DNA of 64,000 bases from Inonotus obliquus. Taxonomy: Eukaryota; Basidiomycota; Agaricomycetes; Hymenochaetales; Hymenochaetaceae. The notes under the pieces were generated by a model. It was not told the origin of the DNA. It did no database searches and saw only the letters and a list, made by a program, of their open reading frames with translations. Of this stretch, positions 34,073 through 45,133 are shown one piece after another; the stretch's first letter is position 1, and every line of letters begins with the position of its first letter. The translations under genes were made by a program, and so were the position numbers. The stretch spans positions 2,976,001-3,040,000 of the forward strand of contig JAJHTX010000003.1 of NCBI GenBank assembly GCA_032164295.1. The letters are read 5' to 3'.

Positions 34073-34170
34073 GTCAGAACAAGATTAGAGAATACTGTTA
34101 GGTGAAACAACGAGTTGGTGAAGGATGAAGGATGTGAGAAGGATGAGGCTCCAGCAGCAAGGTCTTTCGC

Positions 34171-34178
34171 ATTTTATA
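34171..34178 (-). promoter_or_regulatory. TATA-like element of DUF3455 copy B
   Basis: TATAAAAT on the - strand about 100 bp before the ATG at 34072. It is in a plausible core-promoter position. Confidence 0.4.
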
Positions 34179-34640
34179 CTTGCGAGCACGGCTATCCAAT
34201 AATGTTGGAAATTATGCAAGAACTACAAGATCATGAAACAGGGATTATACAAATTGCAAGCGGAGCCCCGTGCACTTGTAGGTCCCAACTACCTGTGATG
34301 CTTATAACACAGGTCTTCGTTTTATCTGAGTTTACGCAAGTTCAGAAGCCTCCCCGGAAGGACATGTGCTGAACCACTGGCACAGCGCTGCAATTATTCA
34401 TCCGAGTACTCGGTGAAAAGCTGGCAAGAAAGGTATTTTAGTGATTCTGCATCGCAGGTCTCGCGTCTTTTCAACGCCTGCTCCGTTCTATATCCGCGAG
34501 CATAGATGAGCACGAGCCAGACTTTCCGTAAAGCGGAAGGAAGGAAGCTACTTGCCTTCGAGTGACAAAAGGATGAGCGAATCAAATTGTAATCCCTCGA
34601 TCTAAGTTTCAAATTCTTTGATGGCGAAGCGGCGCAAGAA

Positions 34641-34670
34641 TGCCGAAACCCTCTGTGCCGAAACCCTCTA
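34641..34670 (+). repeat. Two 15-bp tandem repeats plus partial third
   Basis: TGCCGAAACCCTCTG then TGCCGAAACCCTCTA, followed by a partial TGCCGAA. A minor tandem repeat with no assigned role. Confidence 0.6.
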
Positions 34671-35073
34671 TGCCGAAGCGCCGACCGCCCATTCTTGCTT
34701 GCTTTCCGCGATGTGACGCCGAATATAATGCGCCGACTCGCTTTTCGCCGGGGTCCACCTAGAATGTAGACGATTAGATTTATCACCGAGTTTTGCTTGC
34801 TTTTTTCATAATCATCCTTTAGGCAGCCAGTAAAGCACTTGAAAGAAAAGACTCAAGTACTAGACAACGTGTCCCCTTCGTCTCATGTTCCGCTAGAAGC
34901 TCATAGTGGCATATGTTCAATGTTTCAAGGAAATCTACATGCATGTTGGTGTATACGCAAAGCAAAGAAAGCAACTACCATGTGTTTGCTCATGAAATCA
35001 TGAATCCGCAGTCGTGAAATATACATGAACAAGAAAGTGAAGGATGCTTGTAAGACAAGTCTTGTCGTAGCAA

Positions 35074-38000
35074 TTACGTGCTAGTGACTTCATGGACTTC
35101 TTCAAGAAAATCGAGCAGAGTGCTAGCGCTCCACGCTTGCGTGGCACAAGAATCGTAGCAGAATGAACCATTCTCGTTCGTTAACTCCGGTATTCCCCTC
35201 CATGGGTCACTCTGGATGTGTCGCTTCGACGGTAGAAGATATGCGTGGAGGTTATGGAGCGTCTTAACCTTGTCCTATCAGTCACACGACATCAGTCAGA
35301 CGAAGAAGGAATTTATGAAACAGTGTCGCACCTCTTTACCACTTCCAACGAGTGTGTCGAAATACAAGTAGGCTCTCAAGAAATAACCTAGGGGCCAGCC
35401 CCACTCTGGTCCATTATGATAATTCAGGCCTTTCGCAATGCTTGGGTCATATGAATCGTTTGAGTTATCATAGTTCGGCCTGTATTGCAAGTCTGACGGA
35501 TCAAGTGTCTTCATTCCGAGAGGACCGCGCAGGGCTTTGTCTGCGATTTCCAAAGCATCAAGCGCGTGCTCAGGATCAAATAGCTCCGGAGCTACGACCA
35601 TTGCGATTGGGAAGTTGCAGCGCAGCTGGTAGTCTGACCATTCCCTTCCTGTACCTGAGCCAAATACATCCTTGTAGATTCCACGGCGATTAATAAGCTT
35701 AGGGTCCACATGGTATTTTGCGTCCTCAGTCGCAGCTAAAGTACATATTAGTGAATCACTTTGCATACGAGCAAATATACCACTCACCAAGTGGGATGTA
35801 ATAATGAGTTTCAAAACTGGTCCTGATGAGGTCTGCCCATTCCTTATAGGTGACAAGCCGATGCTCGCCGTTGACTATATATTCATGATAAACAAGCGAA
35901 AGTAGTAAGGATTGAGATAGATCGCTTACTATTCCCCTTAACTCCTTTGAAAGGGAATTTGCCCGCACGGGACAGTTCAGATAGCCATCTCAGTGTACTT
36001 GCGACCAGGCCCGTGATCTCAACCGGTGCACCGTCCCGCGGCGTACCAGGAATTCCTTTAGTCCCGGCTTTCTCGGATTCACCCATCTTGTCCATCCATG
36101 TTCCGCAATTGTACCTGTTTCCGCCATGAACGAACCCAGTCGACCAATCTACAAACACGTCAATGTTGAAGCCCTCATCACGCATTTGCATATCCAGATT
36201 TGGACCTGCGTTGTACTCGCGGAAGTTAATCCCATCAGCATGACGCTGTAAGATTTCCTGAATAACTTCTGCGACTGTACTCGAATATGCGTAAGCTCTT
36301 GGGTCATCCCAAGGAACGAAGGTATCATCTTTCGGGAACCGGCGTTTCACGGGCTCAGATAGCAGCGAAAGGCCGCCGGGAGCTAACTTCACGTAATCTT
36401 GAATGTTTTGTAACATCCACCACGGCGAATCGCGAGAGTTGTACCGTGGATTCCTTACGGAGTCAAGCAGGTTCGGGATTAGGCCGTGCTTCAGCGTCGA
36501 TGCGAACGCGAGAATGTGCTTCTTCGCCCCATCATAGTTACCCGTTGTCAGGAATAGACCACGAAGAGAGATGAATACATCCCTGCCCCATGTCCTGGCC
36601 CATCCAGCTGCGAAGTGAGGTAAACCGGCAGCAAGAGATGGGACTGTCTTGCCGGGATCGAGAGACGCTGACTTGACGAGACCATACATCTGGATCGAAC
36701 ATAGCGCAAGGTCTTGCGTGAAGTCATGGCCGTTTGCAACAAACTCGGAGAACTGCTCTACGGCAGTTCGTCTCGCTGCCTTGTAAGCTGTTGATATTAC
36801 GATAGCGAAATACTTCGGGCGCAAAAACGGTGGAAGGCCGGTCCTGATCTTATCGAACCTCTCTTTGAACCATACGGCAGGTTTCTCAAGGCGAGGCAGA
36901 GTGTCTATCTGACTATATTGCAAGCAATACGTCAGTGGCGTGAATTCAGGATGATAACATTGCGGGCCAACCTGACTAAACGACCGTGGACATAGTCCAG
37001 AGCCCAAGTTCCATCTCGCAGATTTCCGCATAGGGGATGACCAAGGTCATTGTACTGCATGATATGCCTCAACGGATGCATCCACCCCTCCAGGCCACAG
37101 TACGTGAGTTTACCCATGACAGGAACACTATATGCGCCAATTGCACCCCCAGTTGCATCCGACTCTTCACCTTCAGCTCGGTGTAGAACAACGTTCAGGT
37201 CTACAAAGTCCAGATCTGCAAATGCGTCCTCGGCGCCAGATGCACAGACAGTGTCAATGTCAGCATCGATGCCTTGCAATTGCGTCTCAAACAACATTAT
37301 GCTGCCTGGTGGGAATGGATCGGGAACGACGATCTCAGTGTAAGACCCCTCATGATCCGAGGAGTCCTTCGGATGGATCGGTTCAATTTCCTTGAGGGAG
37401 GCAGGTAGACCACAGAACCGCTTTTCATCCTTGGCCTCTTCATACGAAGCAATGTCAATGGTTGCTCCGAGGATGAACTTGGCTTGAGTCCTCCTTAACT
37501 TGATGGGCTCGACTAGAAAAAACAGCGAATTTAGAGTGGACTAACTAAGGCGAAGCACGCGCCGACAATACGCACTCCATCCACGGTCCTTTGACCCTTT
37601 ATTAAAGGCTGTGTGAGCCACCAATATATATCCTTTTTGAGTAGTTGGTTGAACACGATGCAGAACGACGTACTAGGGAGATAGTTAGAAACGTATGAAA
37701 CTTGCGCAAAGTCAAAATGCCCACGTCGTTCTCTTGATGTACATGCCCCTCGCTGAAACCCTCGATCATCATCTCGGCATGCAGATGGTTCAATATGCGC
37801 TTGATAGAACCGATGCCATTTTCAGTTCCCACCTCGTATCTGCGAGTCTCGCTAACGATATTGAGGTGCTTTGGGTACAGATCATCAAAACCCTTGACGG
37901 AACCTATGGCGGAGCACATAAACGTAACCAAAGCACCCGTGGAAAGCGCATCTTCAGCGCTACGTTTGAATAACGGAGACTCATTGTCGTGCGTAAGGTC

Positions 38001-40511
38001 AAACATGAGTGCGTGCGGCAAGGATCCTTGAATAGGTGTGATGAGACATGGACGACTGGGACCCTTGCCCGTTGGTGGGGGAAGTTCATCTGTACTTGTT
38101 AAACAAGCTGCGTCCATCGAGCCTTCATACCGAACTTAGCAACGCAGCAAATTAGCCCGACAAAGCAGCAACTCACCAATTGGTTTCCCGACACCAAATC
38201 TATACAGGAGTCTAGAGAAGTCCTTAGGGTCGTGACCATTGTATGCCTCCCTGATCAAGCTGTTAATTCCAAGGCGGCTCACGAAGTACGTGTCCGTCTC
38301 TTCACTACCGGTAAACAACTCGGCGCATACATATAGATCCGGATTTACGACACGCGCGGCATCGAGGAGAGTGACACCAACGTGTAGAGGAGTTGAATGG
38401 CAATTGTCGATACGGAATCCATGGAATGTAGCTGCAAGTTCTTGCACATAACGCGTCATGAAATCCCACAGCCAAGGATTGTCTTCGGGCCCATTACCAT
38501 AACGAAGCTTGACACAATCACCCCATGCAATGACCTCCCGGCGAAGATACGCTTTTGACGGCTTCAGCGCAAAGTTCTGGAGTGGGTCTGCATCCCAAAT
38601 CCAACCGTTGTTCGCTAAGGCATGAACGTTAGGGTCATAATCCTTCACCTGAAGGCGCGTGAAGTATGTATCGACCAGCGGAAGTCTTAAATTATATGGA
38701 TTCAGTAGTCTGGACCCAATTCATCTGTATTCTGACTCACTCTTCGGTAATTTCTCCGAGTTTCGGACCATGGGCGGCAAGTCTCGTATAGTCAATGCGA
38801 TTCTTAATATTTTCTAGTGCAACGCGTGTATCGTCTTCCCACTCCTGGTACAACGCTACGTTGAGCACTTCAACCACCCTCACCCATGCGTCTGCGAAAG
38901 CTTCCTCGTCTTCAAGCTCAGTGAATGCTGCCTTGATTAGACTGGCCGCATATTCTGGGTCTACAGTCACGGCGTAGCGATTATTAAATTTGTCGGATTC
39001 ATCGAGATTGCCAGCGACACGGATAAAATCTGCCAATTCTGCTACTGTTTTTCTTGCGATATCCGGCCCGTCCCACGCAGGTGCAGATGCGACGGCAGCC
39101 CTTACTGCTTCCTTCTCCTTCTTGACGTCTAGAACATAGTACTGCCACAAGTCGAGTGCTTTGAGCTCCTCCTCCTGGAAGGCATTCATGAGTGTCTCAA
39201 TGTCTCCATACGAGTCTATTCTGGTGGGTAGACCCTTAGCTCCCAAGGACTTGGAGAACTCGACCATCGCTGTGTCAAGCTCCAGGGCTGGGGAAAGATT
39301 GGGAGTGTTGCTACAATTGAAACCTGAGATCAACAGTAAATACCGGAAGGATTTACATTAGCACTGAAATTCTCCTACCAGCTTCAGGATGTTCCAACAA
39401 CCAAGGGCTATTGTTTGCCGTATGGTTGAGGACGACATCGGTAAGACTTAACAAACCGAATTCTTCCTTTGCGACTCTGAGCGCTTCCTCGACACGTTTT
39501 CTTTTCTCTTCACGCGAACCCGCCCACCCGGTCTCGAAAAGCTCTAGATCGTAAGTCAAGAAATCTGCAAGTGAATACGGACTTCCGCTTTCTCCCCGTT
39601 GCTGTAGAGGCGTGTAGTGGATCATATTATAACCCCTTTCAGAGGCTTCTTTCAAGTACGGCCGCCATTCCTCGAGTGTACCCATCCATTTAGCGATTAG
39701 GGTCAGAATGACAAGACCGTCTAACGGAATATGAACAGATTCTTGTTGTACAGCGCCGGCAGACTCTTCGGAAAGGATGGGTTTACGTTTTTGGGCATGC
39801 AAAGCAGGATCGATATTGAAATAGCCCTGCCGTCCGGTGATACGTTCGCCACCTGAATTGCTGTCATATTCAATCCAATAGGCAAATGCGCCCGCATGCG
39901 AGATTGGAAGATCGACTTGAATTGGTCTCGAGACATCAGTTGGGAGCCTAATTATAGAATGTAAATGGAGCGCATATACTCAGCTTCCAAGCTTCAGGAG
40001 ACGCACCTTCGCTCTGCAAATCGGTTGCGATCGAATAGACCTCCGTCGATTGGGAAGTTGGTCTTGAAGACACCATTTCGAGAAGCAGGCGTTCCTGCGT
40101 CTATGCTAATTCGGAGGACGTATGGAATGTATGGTGGGGGAAGTCGGATGTACTGGACGGGTAATTATACACCATTGCGGACCAATTCTCAGTCACTAAA
40201 GCATTGTAGGAGAGAAAGAGCGACGTACAGACTTGTCCCTACTCGGGCCGCCATCGGGATCCAACTTCAGTTCGTACACTTGGATCGGTGCCTCTCCAGG
40301 CACAGCTACGGACTCAAAGAACTCTATACCTTCATCAGCGGGAGTTTTTGGTGTCTTCAGAGCCGCTGAGGACGATATGATGTTGGGTGGTATTTCGATG
40401 GTGGGCGATGCCACCCGTTCGCCACTGATTTTACCCTGAGGCGCTGTTAGGCAAGAATTATCTGAAAATTAGGAAGATAATACGTACCTTTGCCTTTGAG
40501 ATGCCGCTCAT
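35074..40511 (-). CDS. GDB1: Glycogen debranching enzyme
   Basis: Bifunctional enzyme with 4-alpha-glucanotransferase and amylo-alpha-1,6-glucosidase activities that clears branch points during glycogen breakdown. Exon 1 encodes M-S-G-I-S-K-A-K and begins at 40511. The N-terminal glucanotransferase half has [60 protein letters not shown] (catalytic Asp) and [20 protein letters not shown] (acid-base Glu). The C-terminal GH133-type glucosidase half has [39 protein letters not shown] sequence, [34 protein letters not shown] and [20 protein letters not shown]. The end is [14 protein letters not shown], with stop at 35074-35076. Many short introns split it. The promoter toward PAT1 holds a TATA-like stretch and paired MCB boxes. 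Confidence 0.96.
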
Positions 40512-41208
40512 TGGGAAAGACTACGAGACTAGGACAATGCCGTTCAAGGAGTGGCGAGAGGGAGAGGAGAAGGTGGGTATAAGTACGCGTCTGAACGAGA
40601 CGCGTTATTCTACTCGGACCCGATCAGGCAAAGTGGATGGGGGGGACTGAATATATATAGAAATACGTCATTAATTTCTCCCGCCGCCATGCAAAGCAAA
40701 TAATAATATTCTTTTGCTTCAACTGAGCCCTTTCGTCGCCCCCATTTTAATGTGAAAACACTTGTATTCACCGCAGGCAGTATCTAACGGCCAAGAAACT
40801 CGTGGCTATATGGCTACTTTGCATGGAGCCAGTCGACGGAAATAAGAAATAGTCGAATTACTCCATTCATTGCTGAGCCGAAAACACGCAAACAGACTTT
40901 GAATTAGTTTCGTCGACGATACTGCAGAGAGCAAGAGAGGAAGAAATTATGTACTTGTCGTAGTCGAGCGTGACTCATCCTTTACCGCTTATGTCACACC
41001 TCATCCAGCCTGCGTCTCGTGAAGTGAAGCAAGAGTCATCAACCCTAAGACTCAGCGAGTACAACCCAGAGGCGTTACCTTGCAGTCCTTGAGGAAAGAA
41101 CAAAACGATAGGTATGCTTCAAACCGCTAATACATCGCTCAGGCTTACCGAAGACTCGACTTGTAGACTGGTTGTGATAGCTACTACCACCAGCGCTTGG
41201 GCGCATCC
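40512..41208. other. Divergent GDB1/PAT1 promoter region
   Basis: 697 bp between two divergent ATGs. It contains the paired ACGCGT inverted repeat at 40585-40605 and a TATATAT stretch at 40651-40659 about 140 bp before the GDB1 ATG. No coding exon is supported. Confidence 0.5.
40585..40605. promoter_or_regulatory. Inverted pair of MCB boxes upstream of GDB1
   Basis: ACGCGTCT, 5 bp GAACG, then AGACGCGT: an 8-bp-arm inverted repeat with an ACGCGT core at each end, 74 bp before the GDB1 ATG. It resembles the MZT1 pair at 14622-14639, with different spacing. Confidence 0.45.
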
Positions 41209-44200
41209 ATGTCGTTCTTCGGCCTTGAAACAAACAATCCCATCGAGGATGAGAAGCGTCGCTTCCTCTCCGGGGAGGCGACGGCCGATGAGGACATCGC
41301 GGTGTACAACTGGGGTCAGGATGATTACAACGGTCTTGGGAATGCATTGCAAGAAGGTGGAGACGAGCTAAATGACGAGACTTTTGGCGGCACCGGGCCC
41401 GTCGGTAAGCCTTCACTTCATATTAGCTGCACCATTTGCTGTTGTTCATTACCCTTATGCACGGCTTTAGGCAGGGATTTTGACTTCACTGCTCACACGC
41501 TTCCGGAACTCGAGCGCCGTCCAAGGCAAGCATCTGCGACGAGTGGCTCTTCAACCGCACAAGAGCCGCAACCTCAACCGATAGTGCATTCACAAATAAC
41601 GGCGGAGGCACCAAAACCAGCTCTTCAAGGTGCGTGGCGTCCTTTGCATCTTGGTCAACTCATCTGATATGAGACCTTAGTCCGTCAAGCTGCTACCTCC
41701 CGTGAGTCACTATGGGATGACAAGTCTCCATTTTCAGTCTTCCGGACTTCGGGAAGTATTGGACGTAGTGCCGGATCGGGGATTACCCATCAAGCATCGT
41801 CAAGCGTTGCTTCAGCACGCACTTCAGTGACGAATATCTTTCCTCAGCAGACGCAATCTCCGGCGATTACGCAACAATCATTGACTACAGGAGGATCCTA
41901 TACACCACAACAGAGCCAAACTCCAACAGATGGCTTGGTTAACTACGCCGCGCCCGGTGCACGTACGCTCGCTGAAATTGAAGCGGAAATGCGAGCCAAG
42001 GTACAACGTGCCCGCGAACTGAAGTTGCAAGAACAACAACAACAACTTATTCAGCAGCAGCAACTTCAGCAACAACAGCTGCAACAACAACTTCAGCAAC
42101 AGCAACTACTGCAACAGCAACAGCAGCAACAGCTGAAGCCTCCCCGTATGCGCTCACAGTCGCCTTCAGTACACCGGAATGTGCCATTGAGTACTCCACA
42201 AGCTGCTCATCAAGTTTCCCCTCATGCCCTCGACAACTATCGCCAGCATCAAGGAATTGCGCAGGAGTTCAATAACATACGCCTACAGGATGCACAACGA
42301 GGATATCACAAGGACCATGCATTCACAATATTAGAGTCTCAGAATCGCACGCATACACCCGTGGACCCAATTGAGTTCATGGTTCAGAAGACAGCAGAAC
42401 GTGAGCGTGGCCTTCCTCGCAGCTTAACACATAGCAGAGTGCCTTCCCAACAATTTCAGCAGCAACAATTGGAGTTGCAAGAGCAAGAGCGCCGATTAAG
42501 GGCTGGCCTAGGTCCTGCAAATGTCGATGAGCTTCAAGTGAATCTACGTCGCCAGATCGTTGCCGATCAACAGCGACAGGCTCAACTCGCCGCCGCGGGT
42601 ATTTTTGACCAGAGACGGGACTCGCCTTTGGATCAACTTCACCAGCAGTTCCGACTTGCGATGGCGAATGAAATGGCAAACAAGGCACATTCTAGCGATA
42701 ACATTGCGAACTTATTCGGTGGGACCAACCCGGCAGAAATGACACAGTTGCAGCTCCAAATGCAGCAGCGCTTGCTCGCCCAACTTGCACAACAGGAGTT
42801 CTCTCAGAGTCTTTCTGGGTTGAATGATGTCAATGGGCAAGAGTTGTCTCAGAACGGGCCAACTGTCAGTGATGCGCAGCGCGACCAGCTTCGTCAGGAA
42901 GCAATGCGGAAGATCATGGAAGCTGAGCGACAGGAGGGTAAGCGACGACGAAAGGCACAAAAGATAGCTCATATGGTAAATTGTTTGTCACTTATCTAGC
43001 GTCTGGGCTGACTTTATGAACTATTCTCAGAGTCGGTACAATGACCTTATGACTCAAGGTGATAAGGACTTCATCACGCGCATCCAAGTCTCCCAACTTG
43101 TTACTTCTGACCCATACACCGAGGACTTCTATGCTCAGGTCTACGGTTCGCTGATGCGCAGCCGCATGGGTATTAGTAGCGGCGACGAGCGCGTACTCAA
43201 ATTTGGTTCCGGCGAAGGTATCGCACTTGGACTAAACCAGCGTCCTGGTAATCGTAGACAGAATGCGATGCAGCGCATGGAAGCACAAGTGGAGCGCATT
43301 GTGAGTAATGCAAGACAGAGGGAGAAGGAGAAGGGTTTGCATGGTATGTGTTCCTTCTTCCCCTTCTCTGAGGTGCCTATGGCTTATTGTGTTTCTTTTA
43401 TTTTATAGCGATACATAGTCTTCAAGGTGCCTTGGGAAAAACCGCTGGTAGGAGTTACAAAGCTGCACCCCGTCAGCTGCTTCAAGTCGATACAAACGGG
43501 TCGACTGACGGAGTGCACGGTGATACTGCAAGAGAAGAGGCAAAGAAGGACGCAGCCGGCGCTGCGAAGGAAGCTGCAAAGCGTGGCCGTGAGGCCCTCG
43601 GTGTAAATGCTGATGTGAGAATTCTTGTCATATCCGTCCACACGCAATTCTGTTACTTACCTCACTCGTAGCCTTCCGGGACTACGCGAAAAGAACCACT
43701 TACACGCAGGGAATGTCTTATCATCCTGGAGTCTCTTTATGATAGTCAGTTGCGGATCGAGCAACTGCGTCGTGATCAACCTCCTGCTGAGGATGAAGTG
43801 CATACGGTTGAATGGTAAGTTATGTGTCGATAGTCATCATAGCATCTCGTTCTTAACAAAGCGGTTTGTAGGGATGCAGCGTACAAAGCTGAAACAGCCC
43901 AGCAATGGGACAGCCTCCGCGTTATGGTTCCAATCGAGACAAGTGATCCTCACCCGTTCATCTCGTTGCTCGTCCCTGCAAAGGGAAAGAAACTACTTCC
44001 TCGCCTAACGCGACACCTCAGCACCCAGCAACTCCTGCAAGTGATTTGCCTGCTCGTTGCGTGTTTCTCCCAGCTCGACGTCGTCAAGAACGCCTCAGTC
44101 CTCGATCAACAAGAAGACACTCCAGAGCGTCGGGAAGTCGACAAACAGACTCAGTTGTTCTTGTCAACAGTACTGCAGTGTATCCTTCCTGTCATCGCGA

Positions 44201-44852
44201 AGTTCAACCTTGGCGTTGTATTTGGTATGATGGGCCTTCTTATGGAGCATTGTGACATGAGGCTTGTCATTCACTCTAGAGTATGTGTTCCTTGATATTT
44301 CATGCTGTACTAAAATGTACTTATCATACTTTTCAGCCTGGTCAATCTCTGCTTACGGCTTTCCTAAGCCGTGCTGAGGTGATAAGGTCAGAAATGATAG
44401 CAGGTAGCATTGATCCGTCAGAGATTCCATCCGAGGAAGATCTCCGATCTTGGTTAGTCCACCTCTGTCAGTTCTGCAACTTCTCAAATTGACCAATCAC
44501 TATTAGGCAAGGCGTTATCGTCCACCTCTTCCAATTCCTCGCTCCAAACCTTCTATCACTCTTCCCATCTTCCCGAATCCCATCACTCCGCTCTTCGACA
44601 ACAGGAGCTCTAACAGTCGACAGCGATCTACTCGACCAACCCGTTTGGAAGTTCCTAGCAACTTTCGCACTTCACGCAGATAACGAGCAACAACAATTCC
44701 TCGTATCAACTTTACGAGAAAAAATCCTTGATAACATTGTTGCCGTTCATAAAGGACTTGTCAATAATGAGTTGGAGCAAGAATTGAAGATCACCAACGT
44801 GAATATATTTTTACATGCGTTGGGATTGGATAGCTCTCAGATCACCATTTAA
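41209..44852 (+). CDS. PAT1: PAT1 mRNA-decapping and P-body factor
   Basis: Scaffold that links deadenylation to decapping by bridging Lsm1-7, Dcp2 and Dhh1 in P-bodies. The N-terminus (MSFFGLETNNPIEDEKRRFL, IAVYNWGQDDYNGLGNALQE, GGDELNDETFGG) is the conserved Pat1 start; ATG 41209 is chosen for it. Short introns follow. The middle is a disordered region with a poly-Gln block (about 42026-42136). The conserved core begins at SRYNDLMTQGDKDFITRIQV, followed by LVTSDPYTEDFYAQVYGSLM. The C-terminal helical domain includes RRECLIILESLYDSQLRIEQ and KGKKLLPRLTRHLSTQQLLQ and GMMGLLMEHCDMRLVIHSRP. The stop is TAA at 44850-44852. The C-terminal domain is the Lsm/Dcp2-binding part in the family. Confidence 0.93.
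42026..42136 (+). repeat. Poly-glutamine tract in PAT1
   Basis: CAA/CAG-rich run coding mostly for Gln with scattered Leu, about 37 codons. Mixed CAA and CAG codons suggest it is not a recent pure-triplet expansion. Q/N-rich stretches promote condensation of P-body proteins. Confidence 0.8.
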
Positions 44853-45133
44853 TTTGGGTAATAAGTTAAAGCTACTTTTGTTGCTACTTCTCTGTGTCCT
44901 TTCTTTCTTTCTTTGTTGTTTGTCGTTGAGGTTATCTCAAGTTCACAATGTTTCTTGTTCCCTACCTACCCCTTCCTCCTGTCACGTCACTTCCGTCAAC
45001 GCTACGATTGAAAAAAGTTCTATTCTTGTTTGTTTCGAATGTTACAAACGATATCCACGCCTACCGTGCCAGGGGAAGATGTTTCAAAACTGCATTGTCT
45101 CGTGTTATGCTGTTGTTGCAAGTGCATGTGTAT
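44853..45133. other. Convergent spacer
   Basis: 281 bp between PAT1 and the glycosyltransferase-like gene, with C/T-rich microsatellite-like runs; no gene seen. Confidence 0.4.

Larger units (their letters stand above)
34073..35073. other. 1-kb spacer between DUF3455 copy B and GDB1
   Basis: No supportable gene. A TATAAAAT on the - strand at 34171-34178 lies about 100 bp from copy B's ATG. A short tandem repeat sits at 34641-34670. The remainder is unremarkable. Confidence 0.5.

Noticed and set aside
34394..34786. 130-codon - strand open frame in the spacer between DUF3455 copy B and GDB1
   Set aside because: No signal, family or intron-joined extension; contains the 15-bp tandem repeat. 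Too weak to list as a gene.
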